NCBI RefSeq assembly: GCF_002368335.1
Contig: NZ_AP018288.1
Location: 5,357,763 to 5,421,762 of the forward strand
Reading direction: 5' to 3'
Source: Nostoc sp. NIES-4103
GTDB taxonomy: Bacteria > Cyanobacteriota > Cyanobacteriia > Cyanobacteriales > Nostocaceae
Length of the DNA stretch: 64,000 bases
Shown here: in pieces, positions 1-9,206 of the stretch
Layout: each line of letters starts with the position of its first letter
Numbering within the stretch: the stretch's first letter is position 1
Made by a program: the position numbers and the translations under genes
Notes under the pieces: model-generated
What the model was told of the DNA's origin: nothing
What the model saw: the letters and a program-made list of their open reading frames with translations, nothing else
Databases searched by the model: none

Positions 1-33
1 CCCCAGTCCCCAGTCCCCAGTCCCCAGTCCCCA
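1..33. repeat. Heptamer tandem repeat (CCCCAGT)n
   Basis: About four and a half tandem copies of CCCCAGT end a few bases before the MoxR start codon. The same heptamer family recurs near 38640-38703, inside a gene, and near 50053-50090. This is a short tandemly repeated repetitive sequence of the kind common in Nostocales. Confidence 0.85.
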
Positions 34-39
34 TATTGC

Positions 40-948
40 ATGAGAGAAAAAATTGAGGCTCTGACACAAAATCTTGCTCGTACCATCGTTGGTAAAAGTG
101 ATACTATACGCTTAGTTTTAGTGGCATTGCTAGGTGGTGGCCATGCTTTGCTAGAAGATGTCCCAGGAGTTGGCAAAACTCTCCTTGCTAAATCCCTAGC
201 TCGTTCACTTGACGGTAAATTTCAACGGTTACAATGTACCCCTGATTTATTGCCAACTGATATCACCGGTACTAATATCTGGAACCCCAAAAGCGGCGAA
301 TTTACTTTTCTACCTGGGCCAGTATTTGCTAATGTGCTGCTAGCTGACGAAATCAACCGCGCTACACCCCGCACCCAGTCAGCTTTGCTGGAAGTCATGG
401 AAGAACATCAAGTGACAGTTGATGGTGTCTCTCGTGGAGTTCCCCAACCTTTTTTTGTAATTGCTACCCAAAACCCCATCGAGTACCAAGGCACTTTTCC
501 CTTACCGGAAGCGCAGATGGATCGGTTTATGTTGTCGTTGAGTTTAGGCTATCCTTCTGCCACAGAAGAACTGGAAATGCTGCAAAATCTCCAGCATGGT
601 ATTAATGTTACAGATTTGCAACCCTGCATTACCTTGGCAGAAGTACAAGAATTACGTAACCTCTGTTTCCAGGTACGAGTGGATACTTCTTTGCAGCAGT
701 ACATATTGGAATTAGTACGAGCAACAAGGCAGGATGAAGAAGTCACTTTGGGTGTTAGTCCTCGCGGTACTGTAGCACTACAACGGGCTACCCAAGCCTT
801 AGCTTTTATATTAGGGCGTGATTATGCGATACCTGATGACGTGAAATTTCTTGTACCTCATGTTCTTTGCCATCGCCTCATCCCCAGAGGAGGACGTAGT
901 GCCAGAACTGTTGTTGAGCGATTATTGCGATCGCTTCCCATTCCTTAA
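40..948 (+). CDS. MoxR-family AAA+ ATPase
   Basis: A 302-residue MoxR-type AAA+ ATPase. It has a Walker A motif GVGKT at residues 43-47, a Walker B/sensor region DEINR at 103-107, and the family signature around ATQNP and LPEAQMDRF at about residues 147-165. MoxR proteins are chaperone-like ATPases that often help metal-cofactor or von Willebrand-domain proteins mature, and are usually followed by DUF58 or VWA genes. None follows here; the next genes are a toxin-antitoxin pair, so its partner is unknown. The start lies right after a heptamer repeat and no clear ribosome-binding site is visible. The family call is firm, the substrate unknown. Confidence 0.9.
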   Translation: MREKIEALTQNLARTIVGKSDTIRLVLVALLGGGHALLEDVPGVGKTLLAKSLARSLDGKFQRLQCTPDLLPTDITGTNIWNPKSGEFTFLPGPVFANVLLADEINRATPRTQSALLEVMEEHQVTVDGVSRGVPQPFFVIATQNPIEYQGTFPLPEAQMDRFMLSLSLGYPSATEELEMLQNLQHGINVTDLQPCITLAEVQELRNLCFQVRVDTSLQQYILELVRATRQDEEVTLGVSPRGTVALQRATQALAFILGRDYAIPDDVKFLVPHVLCHRLIPRGGRSARTVVERLLRSLPIP

Positions 949-1013
949 AATCAGCTTTATCCTGCCAGGATTTGCGCGTGTTAGGATCGCCAAAAAAACG
1001 AGGTGGATAACAG

Positions 1014-1271
1014 ATGAAAGCGATTGAAGTTACTGGCAGGATTGACGCTCAAGGAAATTTAATTTTAGATGAGCCGATTCAAGGAACAAATTACCCTCAT
1101 CAGGTTCGGGTGATTGTGTTGGTTCCAGAACAAGCAGAAACAGAAGAATATGACGCTGATGATACACCCGTTGAGGAAATTAAAGCCAGCTTGAAGAGAG
1201 CCTTGCAGCAAGCAAAAGCCGGGCAACGCCTACCACTATCGCAAATGTGGGAGGGAATTGATGCCGAATGA
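1014..1271 (+). CDS. Probable antitoxin of a RelE-type toxin-antitoxin pair
   Basis: An 85-residue acidic protein. The N-terminus (KAIEVTGRIDAQGNLILDEP) looks like a small beta-rich DNA-binding fold, and the C-terminal half is acidic and helical, as expected of an antitoxin that wraps its toxin. It overlaps the RelE-like gene downstream by 11 bp, implying translational coupling. A GAGG-like site precedes the ATG. I recognise it by context and general resemblance to small cyanobacterial antitoxins, not by a diagnostic motif. Confidence 0.65.
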   Translation: MKAIEVTGRIDAQGNLILDEPIQGTNYPHQVRVIVLVPEQAETEEYDADDTPVEEIKASLKRALQQAKAGQRLPLSQMWEGIDAE

Positions 1272-1620
1272 ACAGCCATCGGCATTAATCGATTTAACTC
1301 CTGAATATAAACAAAATTTGCGTGACCTTTCTAAGCGATACCGCAACATTCGTTCTGATGTTCAACCGATTATTGAGCAGTTACAACAAGGTAACTTTGT
1401 CGGTGATAGAATTAGCGGTCTTGGTGAAGAGTATGTTGTTTATAAAGTAAGAGTTTGCAACAGTAATATTCAAAAAGGTAAGAGTGGTGGATACCGTTTG
1501 ATTTATCAAGTAGAATCTCCTACAAGTATTTTGCTGCTAACAATTTACTCTAAGTCTGACCAAGAAGATATTGGTGCAAATGAAATCCGAGATATTGTAA
1601 CTAATTTTTATGGTGAGTAA
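1261..1620 (+). CDS. RelE/ParE-family toxin
   Basis: A 119-residue protein with the RelE/ParE layout: N-terminal helices with many charged residues (LTPEYKQNLRDLSKRYRNI), then beta strands containing YVVYKVRV and GGYRLIYQV, and a C-terminal LLLTIYSKSDQ strand. Proteins of this family are mostly mRNA interferases acting at the ribosome, or gyrase inhibitors in the ParE branch. I chose the ATG at 1261; a TTG one codon earlier is in frame but less likely. It overlaps the upstream antitoxin gene, which supports a type II toxin-antitoxin operon. Confidence 0.75.
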   Translation: MPNEQPSALIDLTPEYKQNLRDLSKRYRNIRSDVQPIIEQLQQGNFVGDRISGLGEEYVVYKVRVCNSNIQKGKSGGYRLIYQVESPTSILLLTIYSKSDQEDIGANEIRDIVTNFYGE

Positions 1621-1734
1621 GGTTGAAAATACTAGAAAATTCTTCCTTTGGTAAATATTTAGAAAGCAATGGGAATTTTATCAAGTCGCACAGCCGCAAT
1701 TAAAAATTACTAAAATAGTTACCTCCACTGTAAA

Positions 1735-1778
1735 AGACTTACGCAAAAGTTGAAACACTATCGAGCCTGTGTAAGTCT
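1735..1778. repeat. Short element with AGACTTACGC / GTGTAAGTCT ends
   Basis: This 44-bp sequence begins AGACTTACGC and ends GTGTAAGTCT, so its ends are inverted repeats. It belongs to a family also seen at 20886-20976 and 23550-23693, where the ends read AGGACTTA and TAAGTCCT. It lies between the toxin gene and the cytochrome gene. Confidence 0.6.
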
Positions 1779-1822
1779 TATTATTAGTTACAATTGCCAC
1801 ATTGCAACTGGGAATGTGAGGA

Positions 1823-2365
1823 ATGTCAAATTTTGTGAAGCGGAAATTTCGCGATCGCCAACTCAAACGCCGTCCTTTGGGATTAATGTTAGTAATTTTA
1901 GTTTGGAGTCTGGCTATGGGCTGGCTTCTCGCATCGGTAACTAGCGCCCACAGCGCCACTCCTACTGATGAAATTGGCACAGTTGACGTAGTACCTGCAC
2001 AATACCAGCTAGGTCAAGATTTGTATTTAGAAAACTGCTCTACTTGTCACATTCCTTTACCACCTGGTGTGTTACCCAGCGAAACTTGGAAAAATCTGCT
2101 CCAAGACTCACAGCATTATGGCGTACAAATCAAGCCTTTAATCGATCCGCCCCGCATTCTCGTGTGGAGGTATCTTTCTACCTTCTCTCGCCCCCAGCTA
2201 CCAAACGAACAAACACCATATCGCGTTAACAATTCCCGTTACTTCAAAGCTTTGCACCCCAAAGTCGATTTGCCACGCCCTACACAAATTAGTAGTTGTG
2301 TCAACTGTCATCCCAGCGCCAGTGAATATAATTTCCGCCGCCTCAGCCAAGAGTGGGAGAAGTAG
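1823..2365 (+). CDS. Secreted diheme cytochrome c
   Basis: A 180-residue protein with a basic N-terminus and one hydrophobic segment (about residues 19-38) that is a signal peptide or anchor. Two CxxCH haem-attachment motifs follow: CSTCH at 72-76 and CVNCH at 159-163. Haem would be attached on the lumenal or periplasmic side, so an electron-transfer role there is likely. The spacing matches small diheme cytochromes of cyanobacteria; the donor and acceptor cannot be read from sequence. A GAGGA site sits just before the ATG. Confidence 0.85.
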   Translation: MSNFVKRKFRDRQLKRRPLGLMLVILVWSLAMGWLLASVTSAHSATPTDEIGTVDVVPAQYQLGQDLYLENCSTCHIPLPPGVLPSETWKNLLQDSQHYGVQIKPLIDPPRILVWRYLSTFSRPQLPNEQTPYRVNNSRYFKALHPKVDLPRPTQISSCVNCHPSASEYNFRRLSQEWEK

Positions 2366-2418
2366 GGGGATGAGGAGGATGAGGGGGATAAGGGAGAATT
2401 GGTTTGTAACTTCCTCAT

Positions 2419-2510
2419 CTTTCCCTGCTCCCCTGCTCCCCTACTCCCCCTGCTCCCCCTGCTCCCCCTGCTCCCCCTGCTCCCCTGCTCAAGAGCTCCC
2501 CTGCTTCCTC
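2419..2510. repeat. CTGCTCCCC minisatellite
   Basis: Roughly nine imperfect tandem copies of CTGCTCCCC lie between the cytochrome gene and secA. Open frames crossing it on both strands encode only low-complexity peptides and are not genes. Confidence 0.85.
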
Positions 2511-2753
2511 TGGGTGGGCGATCGCTAAAACCCATGGTCGGCGTTCTCTGCCTCAGTGGAGGGCAAAATGATACTATTAAAAGAGTCTCAAATTTAAACT
2601 GTGAAATAAAACCAATCATTTAGTAAACTGATTTGATCGGCTTTTTACTGTTTTATACCCATCCACAATTAAAATGGCTGGGTTGGTTCAAATTCTTATA
2701 ATCAATATCAAACCTTTAGTCCCCATCCCCTCCATTTAGTTCCATAACCTGCC

Positions 2754-5546
2754 ATGCTAAAACTCTTGTTGGGCGATCCCAACGCTCGTAAGCTTAAAAA
2801 ATACCAACCTTACATCACGGAAATTAACCTCTTAGAGGAAGACATTAAAGCGCTTTCTGATGAAGATTTAAAAGGCAAAACAGCAGAATTTAAACAGCGG
2901 CTTGCCAAAGGCGAAACCCTGGATGAGATTCTGCCGGAAGCTTTTGCTGTGGTAAGAGAAGCAGGACGGCGAGTCTTAGGATTGCGGCATTTTGATGTCC
3001 AGTTGTTAGGCGGTGTAATTCTGCATTCTGGGCAAATTGCGGAAATGAAAACTGGGGAAGGTAAAACCCTAGTTGCTACATTACCAAGTTATTTAAATGC
3101 CCTGACTGGCAAAGGCGTACATGTAGTCACAGTCAACGATTACCTGGCTCGTCGGGACGCGGAATGGATGGGACAGGTACATCGGTTCTTGGGGTTGAGT
3201 GTGGGGCTGATTCAAGCCAGTATGACTCCCACTGAACGCCAGAAAAACTATGAGTGTGATATTACTTATGTCACCAACAGTGAGGTAGGCTTTGACTACC
3301 TGCGGGATAACATGGCAACATCAATGGCTGATGTGGTACAACGCCCGTTTAACTATTGCGTAATTGACGAAGTAGACTCGATTTTAGTTGATGAAGCACG
3401 GACACCGCTAATTATTTCTGGGCAAGTAGAAAGACCTACAGAAAAATATTTGCAAGCAGCGGAAATCGCACTGACGCTGAAAAAAGATGAGCATTACGAG
3501 GTAGATGAAAAAGCTCGTAACGTACTGTTGACAGACGAAGGTTTTGCAGAAGCAGAAAATCTTTTAAACGTCACAGATTTATTTAACCCAGAAGATCCTT
3601 GGGCGCACTTCGTTTTCAATGCCATTAAAGCTAAAGAATTGTTCCTCAAGGACGTGAATTATATCGTCCGCAATGGGGAAGTGGTAATTGTCGATGAATT
3701 TACTGGGCGGGTATTGCCAGGAAGGCGTTGGAGTGATGGCTTGCACCAAGCAATCGAAGCCAAAGAACATGTAGACATTCAACCAGAAACTCAAACTCTA
3801 GCAACAATTACTTATCAAAATTTGTTCTTGCTTTATCCTAAATTGGGCGGGATGACGGGAACGGCGAAGACAGAAGAACCAGAGTTTGAAAAAATTTACA
3901 AACTAGAAGTCGCGGTAATCCCCACCAACAGAACCAGAAACCGCCAAGACTTGTCTGATATGGTGTTTAAGACCGAAGCAGGCAAGTGGGGTGCGATCGC
4001 AAAAGAATGTGCCGAAATGCACCAAGTGGGCAGACCAGTCCTAGTAGGAACCACTAGTGTAGAAAAATCTGAACTTCTCAGTCGGCTGCTGAAGCAAATG
4101 TCAATTCCCCATGAATTGCTCAACGCCAGACCGGAAAACGTGGAACGGGAAGCGGAAATTGTCGCTCAGGCGGGGCGGCGGGGTGCTGTTACCATTGCGA
4201 CAAACATGGCAGGACGAGGTACTGACATCATTCTCGGTGGTAACTCTGAATACATGGCGCGTCTAAAGCTGCGAGAATACTTTATGCCGCGCATTGTCAT
4301 GCCAGAAGATGAAGATGTGTTTGGCGTACAAAGAGCAGCAGGATTACCCACAGGACACGGTGGCGGTCAAGGCTTTGTTCCTGGTAAAAAAGTTAAAACT
4401 TGGAAAGCTTCACCAGAAATTTTCCCCACTAAACTTTCCAAAGAAACAGAACAGCTATTGAAAGAAGCTGTAGACTCTGCTGTGCGGGAGTATGGTGAAC
4501 GCAGTTTACCAGAATTGGAAGCAGAAGACAAGGTAGCTGTGGCAGCAGAAAAAGCTCCCACCGATGACCCCGTGATTCAGCAATTACGCGAAGCTTACAA
4601 GCGTGTTAAGCACGAATACGAAGAATTTACTAGCCGCGAACATGACGAGGTTGTGGAATTAGGCGGTTTACACGTAATTGGTACAGAACGCCACGAATCA
4701 CGACGTATTGACAATCAGTTGCGGGGACGTGCAGGAAGACAAGGCGACCCTGGTTCCACAAGATTTTTCCTCAGTTTAGAGGATAACTTATTGCGGATTT
4801 TCGGTGGCGATCGCGTGGCTGGATTGATGAACGCTTTCCAAGTCGAGGAAGATATGCCCATCGAGTCGGGAATGCTTACTCGCAGTTTGGAAGGCGCACA
4901 GAAAAAAGTCGAAACCTACTACTACGACATCCGTAAGCAGGTGTTTGAGTACGACGAGGTAATGAACAACCAACGTCGCGCCATCTACGCCGAACGTCGC
5001 CGTGTGTTGGAAGGTCAAGACTTGAAAGAACAGGTGATTAAATACGCCGAAAAAACGATGGATGACATCGTTGATTACTACATCAACCCAGATTTACCCT
5101 CGGAAGAGTGGGAGTTGGAAAAGTTGGTGGACAAAGTTAAAGAATTTGTCTATTTGTTAGCAGACTTACAGTCTAGTCAGTTAGAGGATATGGCTGTTAC
5201 TGAGATTAAAGCTTTCCTCCACGAACAGGTGCGAATTGCTTATGACCTCAAGGAAGCGCAAATTGACCAAATTCAACCTGGACTGATGCGCCAAGCTGAA
5301 CGTTTCTTTATCTTGCAACGAATTGATACTTTGTGGCGGGAACACCTGCAACAAATGGATGCTTTGCGCGAGTCTGTCGGGTTGCGTGGTTATGGACAGA
5401 AAGACCCGTTGATTGAGTATAAGAGTGAGGGTTATGAGTTGTTCTTGGATATGATGACTAATATCCGCCGTGATGTGGTGTATTCGTTGTTCATGTTCCA
5501 GCCTCAGCCTCAGCCGGTGGTGCAAACATCATCTGAAGTGGTGTAG
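2754..5546 (+). CDS. secA: Preprotein translocase ATPase SecA
   Basis: A 930-residue SecA, the motor that pushes unfolded preproteins through SecYEG in the plasma and thylakoid membranes. Visible motifs: Walker A KTGEGKT at 99-105, DEVDSILVDEART from 205, the second nucleotide-binding region with ATNMAGRGTDI, and RGRAGRQGDPGS in motif VI. The N-terminus MLKLLLGDPNARKLKKYQP is typical. The tail ends in a Pro/Gln stretch without the Cys-rich zinc-binding motif of proteobacterial SecA; cyanobacterial SecA commonly lacks it. It is monocistronic as far as can be seen. Confidence 0.98.
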   Translation: MLKLLLGDPNARKLKKYQPYITEINLLEEDIKALSDEDLKGKTAEFKQRLAKGETLDEILPEAFAVVREAGRRVLGLRHFDVQLLGGVILHSGQIAEMKTGEGKTLVATLPSYLNALTGKGVHVVTVNDYLARRDAEWMGQVHRFLGLSVGLIQASMTPTERQKNYECDITYVTNSEVGFDYLRDNMATSMADVVQRPFNYCVIDEVDSILVDEARTPLIISGQVERPTEKYLQAAEIALTLKKDEHYEVDEKARNVLLTDEGFAEAENLLNVTDLFNPEDPWAHFVFNAIKAKELFLKDVNYIVRNGEVVIVDEFTGRVLPGRRWSDGLHQAIEAKEHVDIQPETQTLATITYQNLFLLYPKLGGMTGTAKTEEPEFEKIYKLEVAVIPTNRTRNRQDLSDMVFKTEAGKWGAIAKECAEMHQVGRPVLVGTTSVEKSELLSRLLKQMSIPHELLNARPENVEREAEIVAQAGRRGAVTIATNMAGRGTDIILGGNSEYMARLKLREYFMPRIVMPEDEDVFGVQRAAGLPTGHGGGQGFVPGKKVKTWKASPEIFPTKLSKETEQLLKEAVDSAVREYGERSLPELEAEDKVAVAAEKAPTDDPVIQQLREAYKRVKHEYEEFTSREHDEVVELGGLHVIGTERHESRRIDNQLRGRAGRQGDPGSTRFFLSLEDNLLRIFGGDRVAGLMNAFQVEEDMPIESGMLTRSLEGAQKKVETYYYDIRKQVFEYDEVMNNQRRAIYAERRRVLEGQDLKEQVIKYAEKTMDDIVDYYINPDLPSEEWELEKLVDKVKEFVYLLADLQSSQLEDMAVTEIKAFLHEQVRIAYDLKEAQIDQIQPGLMRQAERFFILQRIDTLWREHLQQMDALRESVGLRGYGQKDPLIEYKSEGYELFLDMMTNIRRDVVYSLFMFQPQPQPVVQTSSEVV

Positions 5547-5829
5547 GAAATTTAGGGGAAATATTTCACGCAACAGACGCAGAGGCGCAGAGAGTGCTTT
5601 CTGCGTCTTTGTTTTATAGTTTAAAAGGTTTTGCTAAGTATAAATATGGTTTAGCCTCACGCAAAGGCGCAAAGGCGCAAAGACGCAAACAATAATATCA
5701 AGTTCGGTTAAAGAACTTTTTTACCCTTATTAGAAGTTCCAAACATAAGATTACATAATAAAAAATTTTTATCTAATTACTAGTTAGACTTTGCCTGAAT
5801 TTGGGAATACTGAAAACTAGTGTTTAGAC

Positions 5830-6071
5830 CAATACGGTTCAGTTAAGGCTAAAACTCTTAGTCAAAGTCAAATTTTTTAACGTAGACGCGTAATATCAGT
5901 TTGAAAAAAAATGCAACAGATATCTTGTAGGGGCGTACAGCTGTACGCCCCTACAGCTAATCCATGTGTAGCAAAGATTATTTAAATCGGTATAAGCGGC
6001 TTCCCGCAGGGTACCGCCAAGAACGCCAAGGACGCAGAGAGAAGAAAGAAATGCTTAACTGAACTGTATTG
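5830..6071. mobile_element. MITE-like element, copy 1 (CAATACGGTTCAGTTAAG ends)
   Basis: A 242-bp sequence with 18-bp terminal inverted repeats (5830-5847 and 6054-6071, one mismatch). It is flanked on both sides by the same 10 bases, GTGTTTAGAC (5820-5829 and 6072-6081), which looks like a target-site duplication. Inside are a palindrome near 5930-5957 (GTAGGGGCGTACAGC and its complement) and the common GCCAAGAACGCCAAGGACGC motif. It has no coding capacity. A shorter relative lies at 53183-53286. Confidence 0.7.
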
Positions 6072-6229
6072 GTGTTTAGACTATTGTCATTCGTTGAATA
6101 GATTGCTTGCCATAGCTAGGGCAAGTGGCACAAGGATTATGGAATCGTTGTTCGATAAGGATTTCAGTAATAATTATCGTGAATGGATTTAACAATATAT
6201 CAAGTTTTTTTTACTTTAGAAGGTACAGT

Positions 6230-6700
6230 ATGATGAAGAAAAATAGAAGTGATTTTGCTTACCGCCAGCTTGAAAATAATTTGATATATATTTATGAATC
6301 AATTATCCAGGCTTTCAAGTCTAATAAATGTGAATTAAAAGTTTATGCTGAAAATGAAGGAAATGATACATGTTTAAGGTTATACGAAATAGATGCCAGC
6401 TTAGAAAAATCTTTTATTGAGTTAGGAGTATACTTCAGTGGCCCAAATGACATGTATAGAATTCGTATCTGGGATAAAAGCATTACTCCTTTAGAAGAAG
6501 ATAAAAAACTTTGGAAATCAAAACAGCCATGTCCTGGCCATTTAGTATGGCAATACGAGGATGAAGATTTATCATCAGAGCGAGGATTTTCAAATTTTGA
6601 TTCAGATTTACACAAACTTATTTATGAGTATGTCAAGAAAATTCAGGATTTTTATTTATCTGCTGGTAGTGTAAGTCCTGAAATTAGAAATCTATTGTAA
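6230..6700 (+). CDS. Hypothetical protein
   Basis: A 156-residue protein that I do not recognise. I chose the ATG at 6230 because AGAAGG lies at a good distance upstream; the frame stays open further upstream to a GTG at 6125, but without such a site. The protein looks soluble, rich in Glu, Asp and Tyr, with alternating strands and helices (for example ELKVYAENEG and YFSGPNDMYRIRIWD). It has no signal peptide or membrane segment. It lies just after a MITE, at the edge of the accessory region. Confidence 0.6.
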   Translation: MMKKNRSDFAYRQLENNLIYIYESIIQAFKSNKCELKVYAENEGNDTCLRLYEIDASLEKSFIELGVYFSGPNDMYRIRIWDKSITPLEEDKKLWKSKQPCPGHLVWQYEDEDLSSERGFSNFDSDLHKLIYEYVKKIQDFYLSAGSVSPEIRNLL

Positions 6701-6845
6701 TAAATATCAAAATGCTGAAAATCACCCTAGAAGTGTCAGCAAAACTATCTCAACAACTAGCACAACTAGTTTAACTGTATAATCTTAAGTGTATTCTAGG
6801 CGACAAAATCCTTTATCTTAAAAGCAGGCACTCAATTTTTAAAGT

Positions 6846-7100
6846 ATGAGTCAATTTATGAATCCAATTAACCTGCAATTATCGCCAGATTCTCTAAGTC
6901 AAGGCGAAGAAGCTATTCTTCAGGAAATTGCGCTACAGCTATACGACCAGAATATTTTTACTTTTGGTCAAGCACGGCGCTTGGCTAATTTGTCTGTATG
7001 GGAATTTCAACAACTGTTAGGGCAAAAAAAAATTCAACGCCATTACACTGAAGCTGAACTTATTGAAGATATTGAGTCAATTAAAACAGGTTCTTGGTAG
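6846..7100 (+). CDS. UPF0175-family protein, probable antitoxin
   Basis: An 84-residue UPF0175-type protein: LQEIALQLYDQNIFTFGQAR followed by LANLSVWEFQQLLGQKKI is the usual helical core with a small helix-turn-helix. These proteins are typically encoded just upstream of DUF3368 or PIN-like proteins and are presumed antitoxins. The stop codon overlaps the start of the next gene, as in that arrangement. DNA binding and self-repression are inferred from the family. Confidence 0.8.
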   Translation: MSQFMNPINLQLSPDSLSQGEEAILQEIALQLYDQNIFTFGQARRLANLSVWEFQQLLGQKKIQRHYTEAELIEDIESIKTGSW

Positions 7101-7594
7101 TTGTGACAGTTATTTGCAACGCTACACCTTTGATTAACTTTGCAGCTATTAATCGTCTTGATATTTTACAGGCTGTGTTTGGGCAAATTGTTATACCCCA
7201 AGCTGTTTATCATGAAACCACGGGTGCAGACTTTCCAGGTTCACAATTCATACTGCAAGCAATTGCGTCTGGGTGGGTGCAAGTTTGTCCTGTCTCAAAC
7301 ATACCACTTACCATCCCTGTACAGCTAGATAATGGAGAACGGGAAGCTATTGCTTTAGCTCTTGAAACTGACGAACCAAAAATTTTGTTAGATGAACTAG
7401 AGGCTCGCCAAGTAGCTCGAAATTTAGAATTACAGGTAATTGGTACTCTTGGTATTCTTTTGTTAGCAAAAAATAAACAAATTATTCCTCAACTAAAACC
7501 GCTACTTGATGCGATGATTGATATTGCTCAATATTGGGTCAATACCACACTCTATAAACAAGTATTACAGCAGGCAGGCGAATTAGTAGATTAG
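7094..7594 (+). CDS. DUF3368 PIN-like protein, probable toxin
   Basis: A 166-residue DUF3368 protein. The start ICNATPLINFAAINRLDIL carries the NATPLI motif in which PIN-type nucleases would have their first acidic residue (usually S/D-x-S/T-P). An acidic DNGEREAIALALE region and LLDELEARQVA follow, consistent with the PIN acidic cluster. The start is TTG 7094 or GTG 7103; both keep an overlap or near contact with the UPF0175 gene. The pair is probably a VapBC-like toxin-antitoxin unit. Nuclease activity is inferred. Confidence 0.8.
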   Translation: MVVVTVICNATPLINFAAINRLDILQAVFGQIVIPQAVYHETTGADFPGSQFILQAIASGWVQVCPVSNIPLTIPVQLDNGEREAIALALETDEPKILLDELEARQVARNLELQVIGTLGILLLAKNKQIIPQLKPLLDAMIDIAQYWVNTTLYKQVLQQAGELVD

Positions 7595-7651
7595 CCAGAA
7601 ATATAAGTTAAATTTAGTTTGAATAAATTAAATCAGCTTGAATATTAATTT

Positions 7652-7981
7652 ATGAAAAAGCTGTTGTTTCTCTGTAGCCAAAATAGATTACGAAGCCCTA
7701 CGGCTGAGGCTGTATTTTCTGAGTATGAAGGGCTGGAAACTGACTCCGCAGGTTTAGATCATTATGCTGAAGTCCCAGTATCAACAGAAGCAATTGTATG
7801 GGCTGATATTATTTTTGTGATGGAAAAATCACATAAACAAAAGCTTTCACAAAAATTTCAGCCATTTCTGAAAAATAAAAGAGTTATTTGTTTAGATATA
7901 CCAGATGACTTTGAGTATATGGAGCCAGCTTTAATTGAGTTATTAAAAAAGAAGGTTTTGCCTTTATTAGGAAGTTATTAA
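7652..7981 (+). CDS. Low-molecular-weight protein tyrosine phosphatase-like protein
   Basis: A compact 109-residue member of the LMW-PTP superfamily. The N-terminal strand runs into the phosphate loop C(X)5R, with Cys8 and Arg14 (LCSQNRLRSPTAE). A DIPDD segment at 82-86 can supply the general-acid aspartate. It is shorter than typical Wzb or arsenate-reductase relatives (about 140-160 residues), like a family of small free-standing bacterial proteins. Phosphatase activity is plausible; the substrate is unknown. It follows the toxin-antitoxin pair but is probably transcribed separately. Confidence 0.8.
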   Translation: MKKLLFLCSQNRLRSPTAEAVFSEYEGLETDSAGLDHYAEVPVSTEAIVWADIIFVMEKSHKQKLSQKFQPFLKNKRVICLDIPDDFEYMEPALIELLKKKVLPLLGSY

Positions 7982-8193
7982 TCAAAGTAAATCAAATATA
8001 GCAGTTGACTGTTGAGTGTAATAAATCAAGAAACTTGTATTTCATCCAAATTTAACCGCTATATTTGCTATAAAGCTCAACGCAGAATTATACCAATTTG
8101 AAAAATGATTGCAATATTTGGATTGCTCAAAAGCTTAGCCACTAAATTTTTTACAATCCAAAATCCAAAATCCAAAATCTAAAATGGTACTAG

Positions 8194-8637
8194 TTATTTG
8201 CCAGAACAGTAACCGTTAATTTCCTTGACGATCGCACTTTCCTGGTTAGTAGCGTTTTTCAGAGATGCTAAAAAGCCAGTAGCAGCTTTTAAATTCTTTT
8301 TATCGAAAGCGCCTGCTGTATCACGCAAAGCTTTACTACTATCCTGATAAAGCTTCAGAAAGCGTCCCTGAAAGCCTTGGAGTTTTTCGTCCTTAACTTC
8401 TACTGCTTTCATGTCATTGGCGATTTTATCTATCTTACCAGCAGCTTCAGTCAAGGATTTAGAACCTTTTTCAGACTTAGAATTTGTGCTAATTTCCTGA
8501 CCTATGGTAGCTGCTTGATTCGCAACTTTGATAATTTTGTTACATTGAGTAACTTTACTTTCACCACAACCTGTAAATAGTATTGCGATCGCAGCTGTTG
8601 CTGAAAGTATAGCAGTTTGTCTCAATACGCGTTGCAT
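8194..8637 (-). CDS. Putative lipoprotein
   Basis: A 147-residue protein with a hydrophobic signal and a lipobox ending LFTGC near residue 24, so it is predicted to be lipid-anchored outside the cytoplasm. The remainder is helical, rich in Lys, Ala and Ser, with Cys near both ends of the mature part (VTQCNKI and GYCSGK) that could form a disulfide. No enzymatic motif is seen. Its neighbours give no hint of function. Confidence 0.75.
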   Translation of the reverse strand: MQRVLRQTAILSATAAIAILFTGCGESKVTQCNKIIKVANQAATIGQEISTNSKSEKGSKSLTEAAGKIDKIANDMKAVEVKDEKLQGFQGRFLKLYQDSSKALRDTAGAFDKKNLKAATGFLASLKNATNQESAIVKEINGYCSGK

Positions 8638-9206
8638 ATGTTCTCTCCTACTATAATTCTGGGAAAATGGGCAAAGAAAAGTCTTTCTTTTAGCCCTGTT
8701 AATTTATACTCTATTAATTCCAAAATGCCTATGTAATACTACTGAAGTAAGTAAATTTTCAATAGTATAGTTAGATTAAGCTTTTTAGTCTGCTTGAAAA
8801 TAGAGGGCGATCGCTCTAATACTCACTCGCAGATGGGTAGATATATGAATTTTACGTATAAAAAATCACTAAATCTCAGGTTAATTTCTTTTTGCCTCTA
8901 GCGGTCAAGCTGCTGATAGTCTACATATCTTGACAAAGCTTTATTGTCAAATATCAGCATATATGTTAATGATCATAGTCTAGAAATTTTACTGAAAAAT
9001 AAAAAAATTAAGTAATTAAATATCACAGTACAAGGTTATTACTTCTTTGATCGGTTCATGCAAAACAACTAAGCTTAACCTTCACCGATGTATCACCTGG
9101 GACGAAGTAAAAAAAGCATCAGCAAACGCTGATAATATTTTCCATAACAAACTAGCAAATGCATGATAGATTTTAAATCCATCTTGTTCCCTTCGCGGCT
9201 CGTCCC
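8638..9206. other. Intergenic region upstream of CyRepA1, with inverted repeats
   Basis: No gene is seen. Structures present: TTGACAA/TTGTCAA inverted repeat at 8930-8950; several GCTGATA/TATCAGC copies near 8911, 8952 and 9118-9133 (the last a hairpin with an AAAC loop); and GGGACGA at 9099-9105 matched by TCGTCCC at 9200-9206, directly before the start codon. As the gene downstream resembles a plasmid replication protein, these could be vestiges of a replication origin or its own operator. That is speculation. Confidence 0.4.

Noticed and set aside
1815..1829. GTGAGGAATGTCAAA identical to the end of the IS605-like element at 46960-46973
   Set aside because: Only about 15 bases match and they include the cytochrome gene start; no hairpin or further end sequence is present, so chance is likely.
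2308..2619. Open frames on both strands across the CTGCTCCCC array
   Set aside because: They encode only low-complexity Ser-Arg-Gly or Pro-Leu repeats and exist because the tandem repeat lacks stops.
6125..6229. N-terminal extension of the hypothetical protein at 6230
   Set aside because: The GTG start has no ribosome-binding site, while the internal ATG has a good AGAAGG.
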